Assembly: GCF_042214795.1 (NCBI RefSeq)
Contig: NZ_CP090177.1
Coordinates: 3,094,279-3,158,278, forward strand
Source of the DNA: Arcobacter iocasae
GTDB lineage: Bacteria > Campylobacterota > Campylobacteria > Campylobacterales > Arcobacteraceae
Reading direction: 5' to 3'
Length of the DNA stretch: 64,000 nucleotides
The translations under genes and the position numbers were made by a program. This document shows, in pieces, positions 44,661 to 52,625 of the stretch (the first letter of the stretch is position 1; each line of letters starts with the position of its first letter). The notes beneath the pieces are model-generated. The model was given only the letters and a program-made list of their open reading frames with translations. It did no database searches and was not told where the DNA came from.

Positions 44661-45620
44661 TTATTGCCTTTTATTTCTTTTTATTAACAAATATACAAAA
44701 AATGGAGCTCCAATGAAAGCAGTCACAACTCCAATAGGTAAAGTTGAAGCAGTATTTAAATTTCTTGCAATCAAGTCAGAAGCTACTAAAAAAACTCCCC
44801 CATAAAAAAATACAGGGAAAATAAGCTTATCTGCACTTTTTTTATAAATAAGTTTGATAATATGAGGAATAACTAAACCTACAAAACCAATTGGTCCAAC
44901 AAAACTTATACTTATCCCTACACTTAAAGATATAACTATTAATAAAAGAAGATTTAACTTATGTACATTTAAACCTTTTAAAAAAGCTGTGTCATTTGAT
45001 ATAAGCAAAAGTTTTATTTCTGATTTTTTCCAATAAATAATACCATATAAAATTACACTTACAAGTAACAATGTTATAACACTTGTAAAACCAACCGTGT
45101 CTAAGCTTCCTAAAGTAAATCGAACAATAGAATAATTTTGTTGTAAATTACTCATATAAAATACTAACATCAAAGCAGATGAATAAAAATAAGACAGTGC
45201 AATACCTATAAGTAAAATAGAATTTGTAGATACAGATATGGAGTTTTTATTTATTCTTTTTGAAATAAAATACAAAATTATAATAGTAATAAGTGAACCA
45301 AGAGCTGATGAAATAGACATAATAACAGCTGGAAAAAATACTATTGAAATAGCTGTAAAAAGAGTAGTTCCACTTGCTATTCCCAAAGTATAGGGAGTAA
45401 TAAGTGAGTTTTTAAATACTATTTGAAATATCAAACCACCAAGAGCAAGTATTCCACCAACAAAAAATGCCAATAAAACCCTAGAAACTCTTAAGTCCCA
45501 AAAAACTTGGTTAGTCATAGTATTACTATTAAATATATCATTTATATTTAGGGTTATTTCCCCTAAAAATGGAGCTATTAATAAAATAATTAAGGCCAAT
45601 AGAAAAAGTAGTTTTTTCAT
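44661..45620 (-). CDS. btuC: FecCD-family ABC permease, probable cobalamin importer BtuC
   Basis: This 319-residue permease has about ten helices, with FFVGGILALGGLIFQIVFKN at the N-terminal side and SFVGPIGFVGLVIPHIIKLI as the coupling region facing the ATPase. The family imports siderophores, haem or vitamin B12. Its location between cobB and btuD-btuF-btuB argues for corrinoids. It overlaps btuD by 4 bp. Confidence 0.85.
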   Translation of the reverse strand: MKKLLFLLALIILLIAPFLGEITLNINDIFNSNTMTNQVFWDLRVSRVLLAFFVGGILALGGLIFQIVFKNSLITPYTLGIASGTTLFTAISIVFFPAVIMSISSALGSLITIIILYFISKRINKNSISVSTNSILLIGIALSYFYSSALMLVFYMSNLQQNYSIVRFTLGSLDTVGFTSVITLLLVSVILYGIIYWKKSEIKLLLISNDTAFLKGLNVHKLNLLLLIVISLSVGISISFVGPIGFVGLVIPHIIKLIYKKSADKLIFPVFFYGGVFLVASDLIARNLNTASTLPIGVVTAFIGAPFFVYLLIKRNKRQ

Positions 45621-46315
45621 AGATTAACTACCAAGTGTTCGTTGATTTTAGTGATTGAATTATTGTAATACTTTTTTAAATTTTCATTTGAAAAGAACTC
45701 ATCATTTTCCCCAAAAAATTCAATTTTTCCAGAGTCCATATATAAAATCTTGTATTTTAAAGCATGAGCCAAATCTAAATTATGAGTTATGATGATTTTT
45801 TGTTTTAAAAAATTTGATTTAAAGATATCAAATACCTCTTTTATCCTACTTATATCTAAGTTTGCTGTTAGCTCATCAAAGATTGTAATCTCTGCATTAT
45901 GCATAATACTAGAGCCCAATAATAAAAGTTGTTTTTCTCCTGAACTAAAAGTTGTGCAATATTTGTTTTCTAGTTTTTTTAAATTTAATAGTTCAATAAC
46001 CTTATCAATTTTTTCATTATCTACATAATCTATACAAGATAGTTCGAAAAACTCCCGTAAAGTGATGTACTCATCAAATATTTCAAATTTTGGTGGAATA
46101 TAGTTTATGAAAGTTGCCCTTTGTTTATCACTTATATCTTCAAGGTTTTCATTAAATATTTTTACACTATTATTTTCTATTAAGTTAGATAAAACTTTTG
46201 CTAGAGTTGATTTCCCAGCCCCATTGTGTCCAAGGATTATTAAGTTTTCATTCTCTTTTATATGAAAAGATATATCTTTTAAAATAGAACTTGTGTAATT
46301 ATTTATCTCTAACAT
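45617..46315 (-). CDS. btuD: ABC transporter ATP-binding protein, probable BtuD
   Basis: This 232-residue ATPase has Walker A GHNGAGKST, Q-loop region FINYIPP, signature FSSGEKQLLL, Walker B EITIFDELTANLD and switch His in IIITHNLDLAHAL. It is a little shorter than FecE/BtuD. Start and stop overlap its neighbours (btuF by 17 bp, btuC by 4 bp), consistent with one transporter complex. Confidence 0.88.
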   Translation of the reverse strand: MLEINNYTSSILKDISFHIKENENLIILGHNGAGKSTLAKVLSNLIENNSVKIFNENLEDISDKQRATFINYIPPKFEIFDEYITLREFFELSCIDYVDNEKIDKVIELLNLKKLENKYCTTFSSGEKQLLLLGSSIMHNAEITIFDELTANLDISRIKEVFDIFKSNFLKQKIIITHNLDLAHALKYKILYMDSGKIEFFGENDEFFSNENLKKYYNNSITKINEHLVVNL

Positions 46316-47126
46316 TTTCTAATATCTTCTTAAAATCTTGTATAAAATAGACAACCCTTTGACTAGGGATCCCTGCATATAGTTTATCTACTGCATATAC
46401 ATTTTTGTTTTTAGCTGCATTTATTGGTAAACCCAACCACAATTTTTTTACCTTCTCTAACTCTTTAGTTTTACCTTCAAAAAATGGTGCAAGTAAAACT
46501 ATAATATCAGGGTTCATTTTGATTATCTTTTCTGTATTTACTACTGGCTGTGCTTTGCTTGTCGATTGAAAGGCATTTACATTTCCACTAGCTTTAATAA
46601 TATCTTCAAAATACAAATAATTACCTGATACATAGATTTGATTTGAAAGTGTTTTTTTAGGACTTATTACTATTAATATTTTTTTGTTTTTTACTATTGA
46701 TTTTAGTGAAGTCAAAGAGTTGTTTATATTTGAAATCAACTCTTTGGCTTTTTGTTGTTTGTTAAAATAATTTCCCAAAGTAAAAATAGTATTATTTATA
46801 TCTTTTATACTATCTGTTTTGAAAGTCAAAGTTTTGATATTAAGATTCTTTAGATTTGAAAGTAATTTTTCATCATAATTTTGAGCAATCACAACACTAG
46901 GATTTGCCAATAAGATTTTCTCTAAAGAAATAGAAGCATATCCTCCTACTTTTTTCACCTTTTTTGACTCTTCTGGAAAATCACAATATCTAGTATTTGC
47001 AACAACATCTTTACCAACACCTAAGGCATAGACTATCTCATTTATAGATGGGGTGAGTGTTACAATACGCTCACTTGAGTATAAATTTATTACTAAAACA
47101 ATAAGTATTGATAAAAACTTTTTCAT
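46299..47126 (-). CDS. btuF: Periplasmic cobalamin-binding protein, BtuF type
   Basis: This 275-residue protein has a signal peptide (about 1-18, ending NLYSS) and the class III binding-protein fold with a long central helix. RIVTLTPSINEIVYALGVG, VVANTRYCDFPEESKKVKKVGGY and SLEKILLANPSVVIAQ match BtuF. It delivers substrate to BtuCD. An iron-chelate binder would look similar; the neighbouring cob genes favour corrinoids. It lies 1 bp after the btuB stop. Confidence 0.85.
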   Translation of the reverse strand: MKKFLSILIVLVINLYSSERIVTLTPSINEIVYALGVGKDVVANTRYCDFPEESKKVKKVGGYASISLEKILLANPSVVIAQNYDEKLLSNLKNLNIKTLTFKTDSIKDINNTIFTLGNYFNKQQKAKELISNINNSLTSLKSIVKNKKILIVISPKKTLSNQIYVSGNYLYFEDIIKASGNVNAFQSTSKAQPVVNTEKIIKMNPDIIVLLAPFFEGKTKELEKVKKLWLGLPINAAKNKNVYAVDKLYAGIPSQRVVYFIQDFKKILENVRDK

Positions 47127-47127
47127 A

Positions 47128-48909
47128 TTAGAAACTAACCTTTAGTCCAACATATGCACTTCTTCTAGGAGTTGCATAGTTATAAATTGTTTGATAATAT
47201 TTGTTAAATATATTATCTATTTTTACATATGTAGTTATATTTTTTTTGATTTCATAGTTAATTACACCATTCCAAACGGTATAATTTCCTGTTTCTTTTG
47301 TTTTCTCTGCATCATCATATCTTTTTCCAATATATGAACTATTCAAATTGATGTGTGTTTTTTCTATACCATAATAATCTAAAGCAATATTCATCTCGTC
47401 TTTAACTCTTCTTGCTAAATCATCACCTTTATTATCTTTAGCACTTAAATGTGTATAATTTAAAGAGACTAGAGTGGTTTCAAATATATTTTTACTATAA
47501 CTTACTTCGTATCCTTTTAGTACTGATTCACCAGCAAGATTTTCATATTGCGTATTTGGATATGAATTTGGAACATATCTAATCATATCTTTAATTTTAT
47601 TCTTAAAATATGTTACTTTTAAATCTTTATATTCAAAATTTAAATCAAAAGATTTTGTAGTTTCAGGAGATAATGTTGGTGTATAATTTAAATTAGCCAA
47701 GTTTGGTGCATTATAAGCTGTACCATAATTTGATGAAACTGCCATATCATCATTTATATTATATTTAACTCCAAATTTACCTGTAAATTTATCATCGAAC
47801 CTACTATTATTATCATATCTTAAGGTTTCATTGATAATAAACTTATTTAGAGTATTTGTATTTGAAACAAAAATTGCTTCTGTATTATATTTATCTTTAG
47901 AACCTATATTTTCAAAATTTTGTTTATCCAATCCCAAAATTATTGTATCACTTTTTCTATATGAATAGTCACCTTGAAGAGAAAATTCATTGACCAAACT
48001 TTGAGCATTAAAAGTATCTTGTGTTCTATCAAATTTTGATTGTTGTGCATTTAATTTTAATTTGTAAGAATCATCTTTATGTATATAGTTTGCAGATTTA
48101 AAATAATGTTTAAGTTTTGTTTTTAAATTAGTTTTATCTGAACTTCCACCATCATAATCATAATTTGCATCAATTTTTTTAAAAGTTAAGCCCAATTCAT
48201 CAGCATCACTTAAATATACGCCACCTGCAATATTATAAGTATTATTAGAATATTTATCATTTTCTAGACCTAAGTCTTTCCATCTTGAACCATTTGGTTC
48301 ATAAGAACTTATTCCATCTGTAGATATTCTACTTGCATCAAGTTTTAAATAACCTAATTCATTTTTATTTGAAATAGAACCATATAATTTTTTTGTATTA
48401 TAACTTCCAGCTTCCATCCCTATATTTCCATGAAATCCTGACTTTGCTTTTGTTGTAATTATATTTATTACCCCACCACTAGCATCAGCTCCCCAAATAC
48501 CAGATTGAGCTCCTTTTACCACTTCAATCTGCTCTACATCTTCTATATTTAATTGAGCTAAAGGTGCACCACTTAATCCAGCTGGTTCATTATATCTTAT
48601 CCCATCAATTAAGATTAAAATTCTTTTAGAATCTATACCTCTTATAAATATAGAGTCTGATTGTCCAACTCCCCCATTACTTACAATACTAACACCTGAT
48701 ATAGTTTTTAAAGCATCACTTATATTTATATAATGTCTCTCTTTAATCTCTTCTTTAGTAATAACATCAACATCTGAAGTTACATCTTTGATTGATTGTT
48801 CTGACTTTGTAGCACTTACGACTGTGATTTGTGATAGTTCTTCTGCATGAAGATTGGATGTTGCTATTAGAAGACTTGCAACTAAGCTTGTAGTTAATTT
48901 CTTGTTCAT
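47128..48909 (-). CDS. btuB: TonB-dependent outer membrane receptor, BtuB-like
   Basis: This 593-residue protein has a signal peptide (ends LHAEE), a TonB-box-like segment (SQITVVSATKSEQS), a plug (DVITKEEIKERHYINISDAL, IFIRGIDSKRILILIDGIRYN, VEVVKGAQSGIWGADASGGVINI) and a 22-strand barrel ending in Phe (SAYVGLKVSF). The length equals BtuB. It should import cobalamin with TonB-ExbBD (51144-52625) and pass it to BtuF. The order btuB-btuF-btuD-btuC-cobB suggests one transcript. I saw no cobalamin riboswitch in the leader. Confidence 0.88.
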   Translation of the reverse strand: MNKKLTTSLVASLLIATSNLHAEELSQITVVSATKSEQSIKDVTSDVDVITKEEIKERHYINISDALKTISGVSIVSNGGVGQSDSIFIRGIDSKRILILIDGIRYNEPAGLSGAPLAQLNIEDVEQIEVVKGAQSGIWGADASGGVINIITTKAKSGFHGNIGMEAGSYNTKKLYGSISNKNELGYLKLDASRISTDGISSYEPNGSRWKDLGLENDKYSNNTYNIAGGVYLSDADELGLTFKKIDANYDYDGGSSDKTNLKTKLKHYFKSANYIHKDDSYKLKLNAQQSKFDRTQDTFNAQSLVNEFSLQGDYSYRKSDTIILGLDKQNFENIGSKDKYNTEAIFVSNTNTLNKFIINETLRYDNNSRFDDKFTGKFGVKYNINDDMAVSSNYGTAYNAPNLANLNYTPTLSPETTKSFDLNFEYKDLKVTYFKNKIKDMIRYVPNSYPNTQYENLAGESVLKGYEVSYSKNIFETTLVSLNYTHLSAKDNKGDDLARRVKDEMNIALDYYGIEKTHINLNSSYIGKRYDDAEKTKETGNYTVWNGVINYEIKKNITTYVKIDNIFNKYYQTIYNYATPRRSAYVGLKVSF

Positions 48910-48926
48910 ATTTTATTTTTTCCTAA

Positions 48927-49115
48927 TTATTTTATTTTATTTATTGAATATAGTTTTGCAGGTTTTAACTGTCTTGATATAAGTAGATTTACTATTTTTG
49001 GCATATCAATAGACATTAATGAATGAATCAAACTATAAATAGATGAAATTTTTCTATCAACAGTTGCGCATAACATTCCAAATAGCGTAAAATATTTTTT
49101 GTTTTTACTAATCAT
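48927..49115 (-). CDS. Possible small protein upstream of btuB, 62 residues
   Basis: The ATG at 49115 has AAGGAGAG five to eight bases upstream, a better site than most genes here, and the frame ends 17 bp before btuB. The product (MISKNKKYFTLFGMLCATVD ...) is basic with one hydrophobic patch and has no recognised family. A TATAAT-like element on the minus strand at 49148-49153 would make it the first ORF of the btu transcript. It could be a leader peptide or a real small protein; conservation is unknown. Confidence 0.4.
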   Translation of the reverse strand: MISKNKKYFTLFGMLCATVDRKISSIYSLIHSLMSIDMPKIVNLLISRQLKPAKLYSINKIK

Positions 49116-49232
49116 AAACTCTCCTTTCTTTATCTTCGAATTCGCGTATTATAATCAAAACAATATAAATATTTTATTTCAAGGTAAATTAAAGCTATTT
49201 TAATACAATACCTCAATTTTAAAGGAGATACT

Positions 49233-49652
49233 TTGACTTATAATGAATGGTTTGAAAAGCATGCCACAAGACATCAAAATATCATGGAAAAATTAAAAGA
49301 CTTAAGTGATGAAGAAGTTATAAAGTATTTTAGATTTGATAATATGGTTGAAAAAGAACCTGATTTCTGCCCACTTTATAAAGATAATAAAAAATGTCAT
49401 GACTACGAAAAGTTGAATTGCTACTTATGTGCCTGTCCAAACTTCAGATTTGATGACAATGGATTTAAAAAGGTCGAAGAAAAAACTCTTTATTCATACT
49501 GTAATATAGATAGTAAAGATGGAGCTCAATATAAAGGTGATGATTATATTCATCAAAACTGTGCAGGATGTTTAGTCCCTCACAAAGAAACTTATATCAA
49601 AAGACATTTTTCAAGAAATTGGAAAGAGATTATGAGAGATGTACGACCATAA
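49233..49652 (+). CDS. Cysteine-rich small protein, divergent from btuB
   Basis: This 139-residue hydrophilic protein carries ten cysteines in clusters: FCPLY, KKCHDY, NCYLCACPNF, YCNID and NCAGCLVPHKE, suggesting a metal or iron-sulfur site. No family name is recalled with certainty; similar Cys-rich proteins accompany cobalamin or metal genes in this phylum. The start is TTG at 49233, supported by AAAGGAG six bases upstream; a TACAAT element at 49204-49209 may be its -10. A strong hairpin follows its stop. Confidence 0.7.
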   Translation: MTYNEWFEKHATRHQNIMEKLKDLSDEEVIKYFRFDNMVEKEPDFCPLYKDNKKCHDYEKLNCYLCACPNFRFDDNGFKKVEEKTLYSYCNIDSKDGAQYKGDDYIHQNCAGCLVPHKETYIKRHFSRNWKEIMRDVRP

Positions 49653-49654
49653 AA

Positions 49655-49688
49655 AAAGTCCAACTTCTGGTGTTTGAAGTTGGACTTT
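49655..49688 (+). terminator. Strong hairpin after the Cys-rich gene
   Basis: AAAGTCCAACTTC (49655-49667) pairs perfectly with GAAGTTGGACTTT (49676-49688) around an 8-nt loop, starting a few bases after the stop. An A-run precedes it, so the minus-strand reading has the better U-tract; on the plus strand only three U bases end the stem. Confidence 0.7.
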
Positions 49689-49760
49689 AGTGGTGTTGTG
49701 TTATTCTTTTGTATAAAATGTAGGAGAAATACAAAATGTGTATTGGAATTCTACCTACTC

Positions 49761-49782
49761 AGTGTTAATTGATTGTTAATCA
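49761..49782 (+). promoter_or_regulatory. Two 11-bp direct repeats before the HAD phosphatase gene
   Basis: AGTGTTAATTG (49761-49771) and ATTGTTAATCA (49772-49782) abut each other. The first matches ten of eleven bases of the perfect tandem repeat at 56305-56326. It lies only 22 bp from the start codon at 49805, so if functional it would more likely repress. Considerably weaker than the 56305 site. Confidence 0.35.
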
Positions 49783-49804
49783 AAAAATTTAGTTTGGAGA
49801 ATTT

Positions 49805-50428
49805 ATGAAACTTATAATGTTTGATATGGATGGAACATTAATCAATAGTGGTGGAATGATTGCAAACACTATTAATCATGTTAGAGAAAATTTAGGGCTT
49901 GAAGCCTTAGAAAAAAAATATATTTTAGAAAAAGTAAATGATCCAGGTGTAAATTCAGCTGAATTTTTTTATGGAACTAAACACTTTACCCAAGAGCAAG
50001 GTAAACTTTTTGAAACTTATTATTATGACCATTGTTTAACTGACTTAGAAATTTATGATGGAATAAAAGAATTATTAGAAGACTTAAAAAGTGATTATAT
50101 TTTTACAGTTGCCACAAATGCCAATAGTGAATTTGCGAATAGAATGCTAAATCACTTAGAAATAGGCAAATACTTTAAAACAATAGTTGGTTATAACGAT
50201 GTATTAAAACCAAAACCACACCCAGAAATGGTTTATAAAATACTTGAAGAGATAAAAACTACAAAAGAAAAATCCCTTTTAGTAGGAGACAGCCACAAAG
50301 ATATCCAAGCAGCAGCAAATGCAGGAATAGAATCTGTCTTGGTGAACTGGGGATTTTCAGACCACGAAGAAAATGCAATAGAAAATGTAAAAGAGTTAGA
50401 AGAGAGAATATTTAAAAAGTTTAGATAA
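49805..50428 (+). CDS. HAD-family phosphatase, phosphoglycolate phosphatase-like
   Basis: This 207-residue cytosolic hydrolase has motif I FDMDGTLINSGG (nucleophile Asp), motif II VATNANSE, motif III Lys in LKPKPHPEM and motif IV VGDSHKDIQAAANAG, with an alpha-helical cap after motif I. This is the Gph/PGMB-like subgroup; the substrate could be phosphoglycolate or another small phosphate ester. TTTGGAG precedes the ATG. It converges on the pseudouridine synthase gene with an 8-bp overlap. Confidence 0.87.
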   Translation: MKLIMFDMDGTLINSGGMIANTINHVRENLGLEALEKKYILEKVNDPGVNSAEFFYGTKHFTQEQGKLFETYYYDHCLTDLEIYDGIKELLEDLKSDYIFTVATNANSEFANRMLNHLEIGKYFKTIVGYNDVLKPKPHPEMVYKILEEIKTTKEKSLLVGDSHKDIQAAANAGIESVLVNWGFSDHEENAIENVKELEERIFKKFR

Positions 50429-51119
50429 TCTCTATACTTTTATATTCACCCTCTTTTAAATCTTCCACTGTAAACTTATCAAAACTTATTCTATGAAGTT
50501 TTATAACTCTATTATCAACTGCTGCAAACATTCTTTTTACTTGATGATATTTACCCTCAACAATTTCTAATCTAACGCAAGTAGGCGAAAGTACTTCTAG
50601 TTTTGCTGGAAGCAAGGGTTTATCTTCTCCATTTAAAAGAAGTTCTCCACTAGCAAAGATTTTTTCTTCGTTGCCTTTTAAAGGTGCTTTTAAATGGGCT
50701 TCATAAATTTTAGAAATCTCTTTTTTAGGATTTGCAAGTTTATGGTTCAATGTTCCATCATCAGTCAATATTATTGCACCTGTTGTATCAACATCAAGTC
50801 TACCTACAGTTGAGACTTTAGGGTTTCTTTGAGTCCATCTGTATGGAAGTAAAGAGTATATTAATACTCCAGCATCATTGTGAGAGCAAATAACACCAGA
50901 AGGCTTATTAAGTAGTATTGTCAAAATTTCAGGGTCGAGTTTTTCACCATTGATTGTTATATCGTCGTGATAAGCTTTTGTTGAAGGATTAACAACTCTA
51001 TTTTCATTTACAAAAAGCTCGTTTATTTTTAAAAACTTTTTAGCATCACCTCTGGTACAGTAACCTAAACTTGACAAATGGGCATCTATTCTTTTATAAC
51101 TATTTTTCATGAAGCGCAT
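50421..51119 (-). CDS. RsuA/RluB-family pseudouridine synthase
   Basis: This 232-residue enzyme isomerises a uridine in rRNA. An S4 RNA-binding domain (RIDAHLSSLGYCTRGDAKKFLK) is followed by the catalytic domain with Asp in GRLDVDTTGAIILTDDG, then HKLANPKKEISKIYEA and GKYHQVKRMFAAV. The short length and QVKRMFAAV favour RsuA (16S) type, but RluE/F are close. A start at 51110 (M4) is equally possible, as neither has a strong site. Confidence 0.87.
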   Translation of the reverse strand: MRFMKNSYKRIDAHLSSLGYCTRGDAKKFLKINELFVNENRVVNPSTKAYHDDITINGEKLDPEILTILLNKPSGVICSHNDAGVLIYSLLPYRWTQRNPKVSTVGRLDVDTTGAIILTDDGTLNHKLANPKKEISKIYEAHLKAPLKGNEEKIFASGELLLNGEDKPLLPAKLEVLSPTCVRLEIVEGKYHQVKRMFAAVDNRVIKLHRISFDKFTVEDLKEGEYKSIEII

Positions 51120-51143
51120 AATAGCATTTTTTTATTAATAATC

Positions 51144-51836
51144 TTATGTAAGAGTGTATTGTATTGGAACTTTTATGACTATGTCTTTTTTAACCTTTGG
51201 AAATGCTTTTGATGCTTTTTCAATAGCTTCAATTGATGATTTTATAAGTAATGTATGCCCAGAGATAGACTCAACTTCTCTAATTTTGCCATTAGTCAAA
51301 ATTTTAAATCTTATTAATACTTTTCCTTGAATATTTAATCGTTTTGCTCTTTTTGGATATTTTATATTTTTCTGAATTAATACAACTATTTGTTTAAGAT
51401 GTTCATTTAAAAAGTCTTGCTCATAGGTTTTTTTTATGCTTTTTTGTATAAATTCTTGCTCTTTTTCTACTATCTTTTTTTCTTCTTTTTCATGTTTTTT
51501 TGTGATAATTTTTTTTTCAACTACTTTTTTTACTGCTTCTTTTTTAAGCACTTTGTTTTTTATTATTTTCTTTTTTATGACTTTTTTTGATATCTTTTTT
51601 TCTTCTACTTCTTTTTGAGGAACTTCTTTTTGAGGAACTTCTTTTTTTACAATAGATTCTTTTTTAACTATCTTTTCTTGTTCTACTAAAGAGACAAAAT
51701 TTAGATTTATAGTTTTTTCTTTTACTCTGTTTTTAATAAATAAAGTATCATAACTATACAATACTCCCGTAAAAACTAATCCATACAAAAAACTTGTTAG
51801 AAAAAAAGAATAAAAATATCTTTTAGCATTTAACAT
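51144..51836 (-). CDS. tonB: Energy transducer TonB
   Basis: This 230-residue protein has one N-terminal helix (about 7-28), a charged spacer rich in Lys, Glu and Val (with KKEVPQKEVPQKEVEEKK as repeats) instead of the usual Pro-Lys repeats, and a C-terminal TonB domain (about 145-230; NIQGKVLIRFKILTNGKIRE, SGHTLLIKSSIEAIEKA). It couples the proton gradient to outer membrane receptors such as those at 47128 and 54069. It abuts exbD by one base. Confidence 0.9.
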   Translation of the reverse strand: MLNAKRYFYSFFLTSFLYGLVFTGVLYSYDTLFIKNRVKEKTINLNFVSLVEQEKIVKKESIVKKEVPQKEVPQKEVEEKKISKKVIKKKIIKNKVLKKEAVKKVVEKKIITKKHEKEEKKIVEKEQEFIQKSIKKTYEQDFLNEHLKQIVVLIQKNIKYPKRAKRLNIQGKVLIRFKILTNGKIREVESISGHTLLIKSSIEAIEKASKAFPKVKKDIVIKVPIQYTLT

Positions 51837-52216
51837 TAGTTTTTCTTTGTAATTATAGATATATTAGAAAAATCATTTGATTTTAATAAATCAAGAACAC
51901 CAACAAAAGATTCAAAATCAGCTTTCTTATCACTTTTTATAAAAATATGAGAATCTTTATTTATCTTATTTACTTTCAAACTAAGCTTTTCAAAGCTGAT
52001 ATTTGACCCATTTAAATATAAGGTATTATCTTCTTTTATTGTGATTATAAACTCTTTTTTTATCTCTGATTTTTTAGTACTTGCTGCTTTTGCCAAAGAT
52101 ATAGGTATATCCCCACGAGCTATAAAAGTTGAAGTCAATAAGACAATAGCTAATAATACTAATAATACATCGATAAATGGAATTACATTTATTGAATTAA
52201 ATTTCTGTAATTTCAT
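51836..52216 (-). CDS. exbD: Biopolymer transport protein ExbD
   Basis: This 126-residue protein has one helix (about 8-30) with the essential Asp in VIPFIDVLLVLLAIVLLTSTF, and a periplasmic domain. The open frame reaches a TTG at 52231, but the ATG at 52216 (MKLQKFNSINVIPFID) gives the usual N-terminus and is chosen. It overlaps the exbB end by about 20 bp. It forms the proton-driven motor with ExbB and TonB. Confidence 0.9.
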   Translation of the reverse strand: MKLQKFNSINVIPFIDVLLVLLAIVLLTSTFIARGDIPISLAKAASTKKSEIKKEFIITIKEDNTLYLNGSNISFEKLSLKVNKINKDSHIFIKSDKKADFESFVGVLDLLKSNDFSNISIITKKN

Positions 52217-52625
52217 CAAATTTACTTTCAATTACTTCTGCGTATCTAGCTAATACATTATAAAAAATTTGAGAAAGAATTGCCACAACTAAACCAACAG
52301 CCGTCGCTTTTAATGCAAGTGCTAAAGAACTCATTATCTTAGTTGCTTCAATATCTCCTTCGCTCATAGTCATAAAAGTAAGCATAATAGCTAATACTGT
52401 ACCTAATAAGCCAATATAAGGAGCATTTGAAGCAATTGTCCCAATAACAGATAAATGCTTTGTAATAGCTATTTCTAATGATTTTTTTGATTTGTAAAAC
52501 TTCACATCAATATTTTTGTAAAAAAATATTCTCTCAATAAAAAACCAAAAAGATAAAAAACTCATAAAAACTAAAAGTGCCACTACGCCATAATCAACTA
52601 AATTCTTTAATAATTCAATGTTCAT
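52197..52625 (-). CDS. exbB: Biopolymer transport protein ExbB (MotA/TolQ/ExbB family)
   Basis: This 142-residue protein has three helices: about 12-32, 60-80 (ASNAPYIGLLGTVLAIMLTF) and 100-125 (ALALKATAVGLVVAILSQIFYNVL). The conserved GLLGTV and ALKATAVGL match the proton channel. It is the short form common in this phylum. It overlaps the ferredoxin gene by 11 bp and exbD, forming one operon. Confidence 0.92.
   Translation of the reverse strand: MNIELLKNLVDYGVVALLVFMSFLSFWFFIERIFFYKNIDVKFYKSKKSLEIAITKHLSVIGTIASNAPYIGLLGTVLAIMLTFMTMSEGDIEATKIMSSLALALKATAVGLVVAILSQIFYNVLARYAEVIESKFDEITEI

Noticed and set aside
48910..49232. Possible cobalamin riboswitch upstream of btuB
   Set aside because: No B12-box-like sequence or multi-helix core was visible on either strand; the region is short and AT-rich.
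49736..49768. Ten-codon ORF (MCIGILPTQC) with AGGAG upstream, before the HAD gene
   Set aside because: It is too short to judge, with no run of regulatory codons and no attenuator structure after it; chance is the simpler explanation.
51436..51618. Antisense ORF rich in Phe and Ser across the tonB gene
   Set aside because: It mirrors the Lys/Glu-rich low-complexity spacer of TonB and has no ribosome site.
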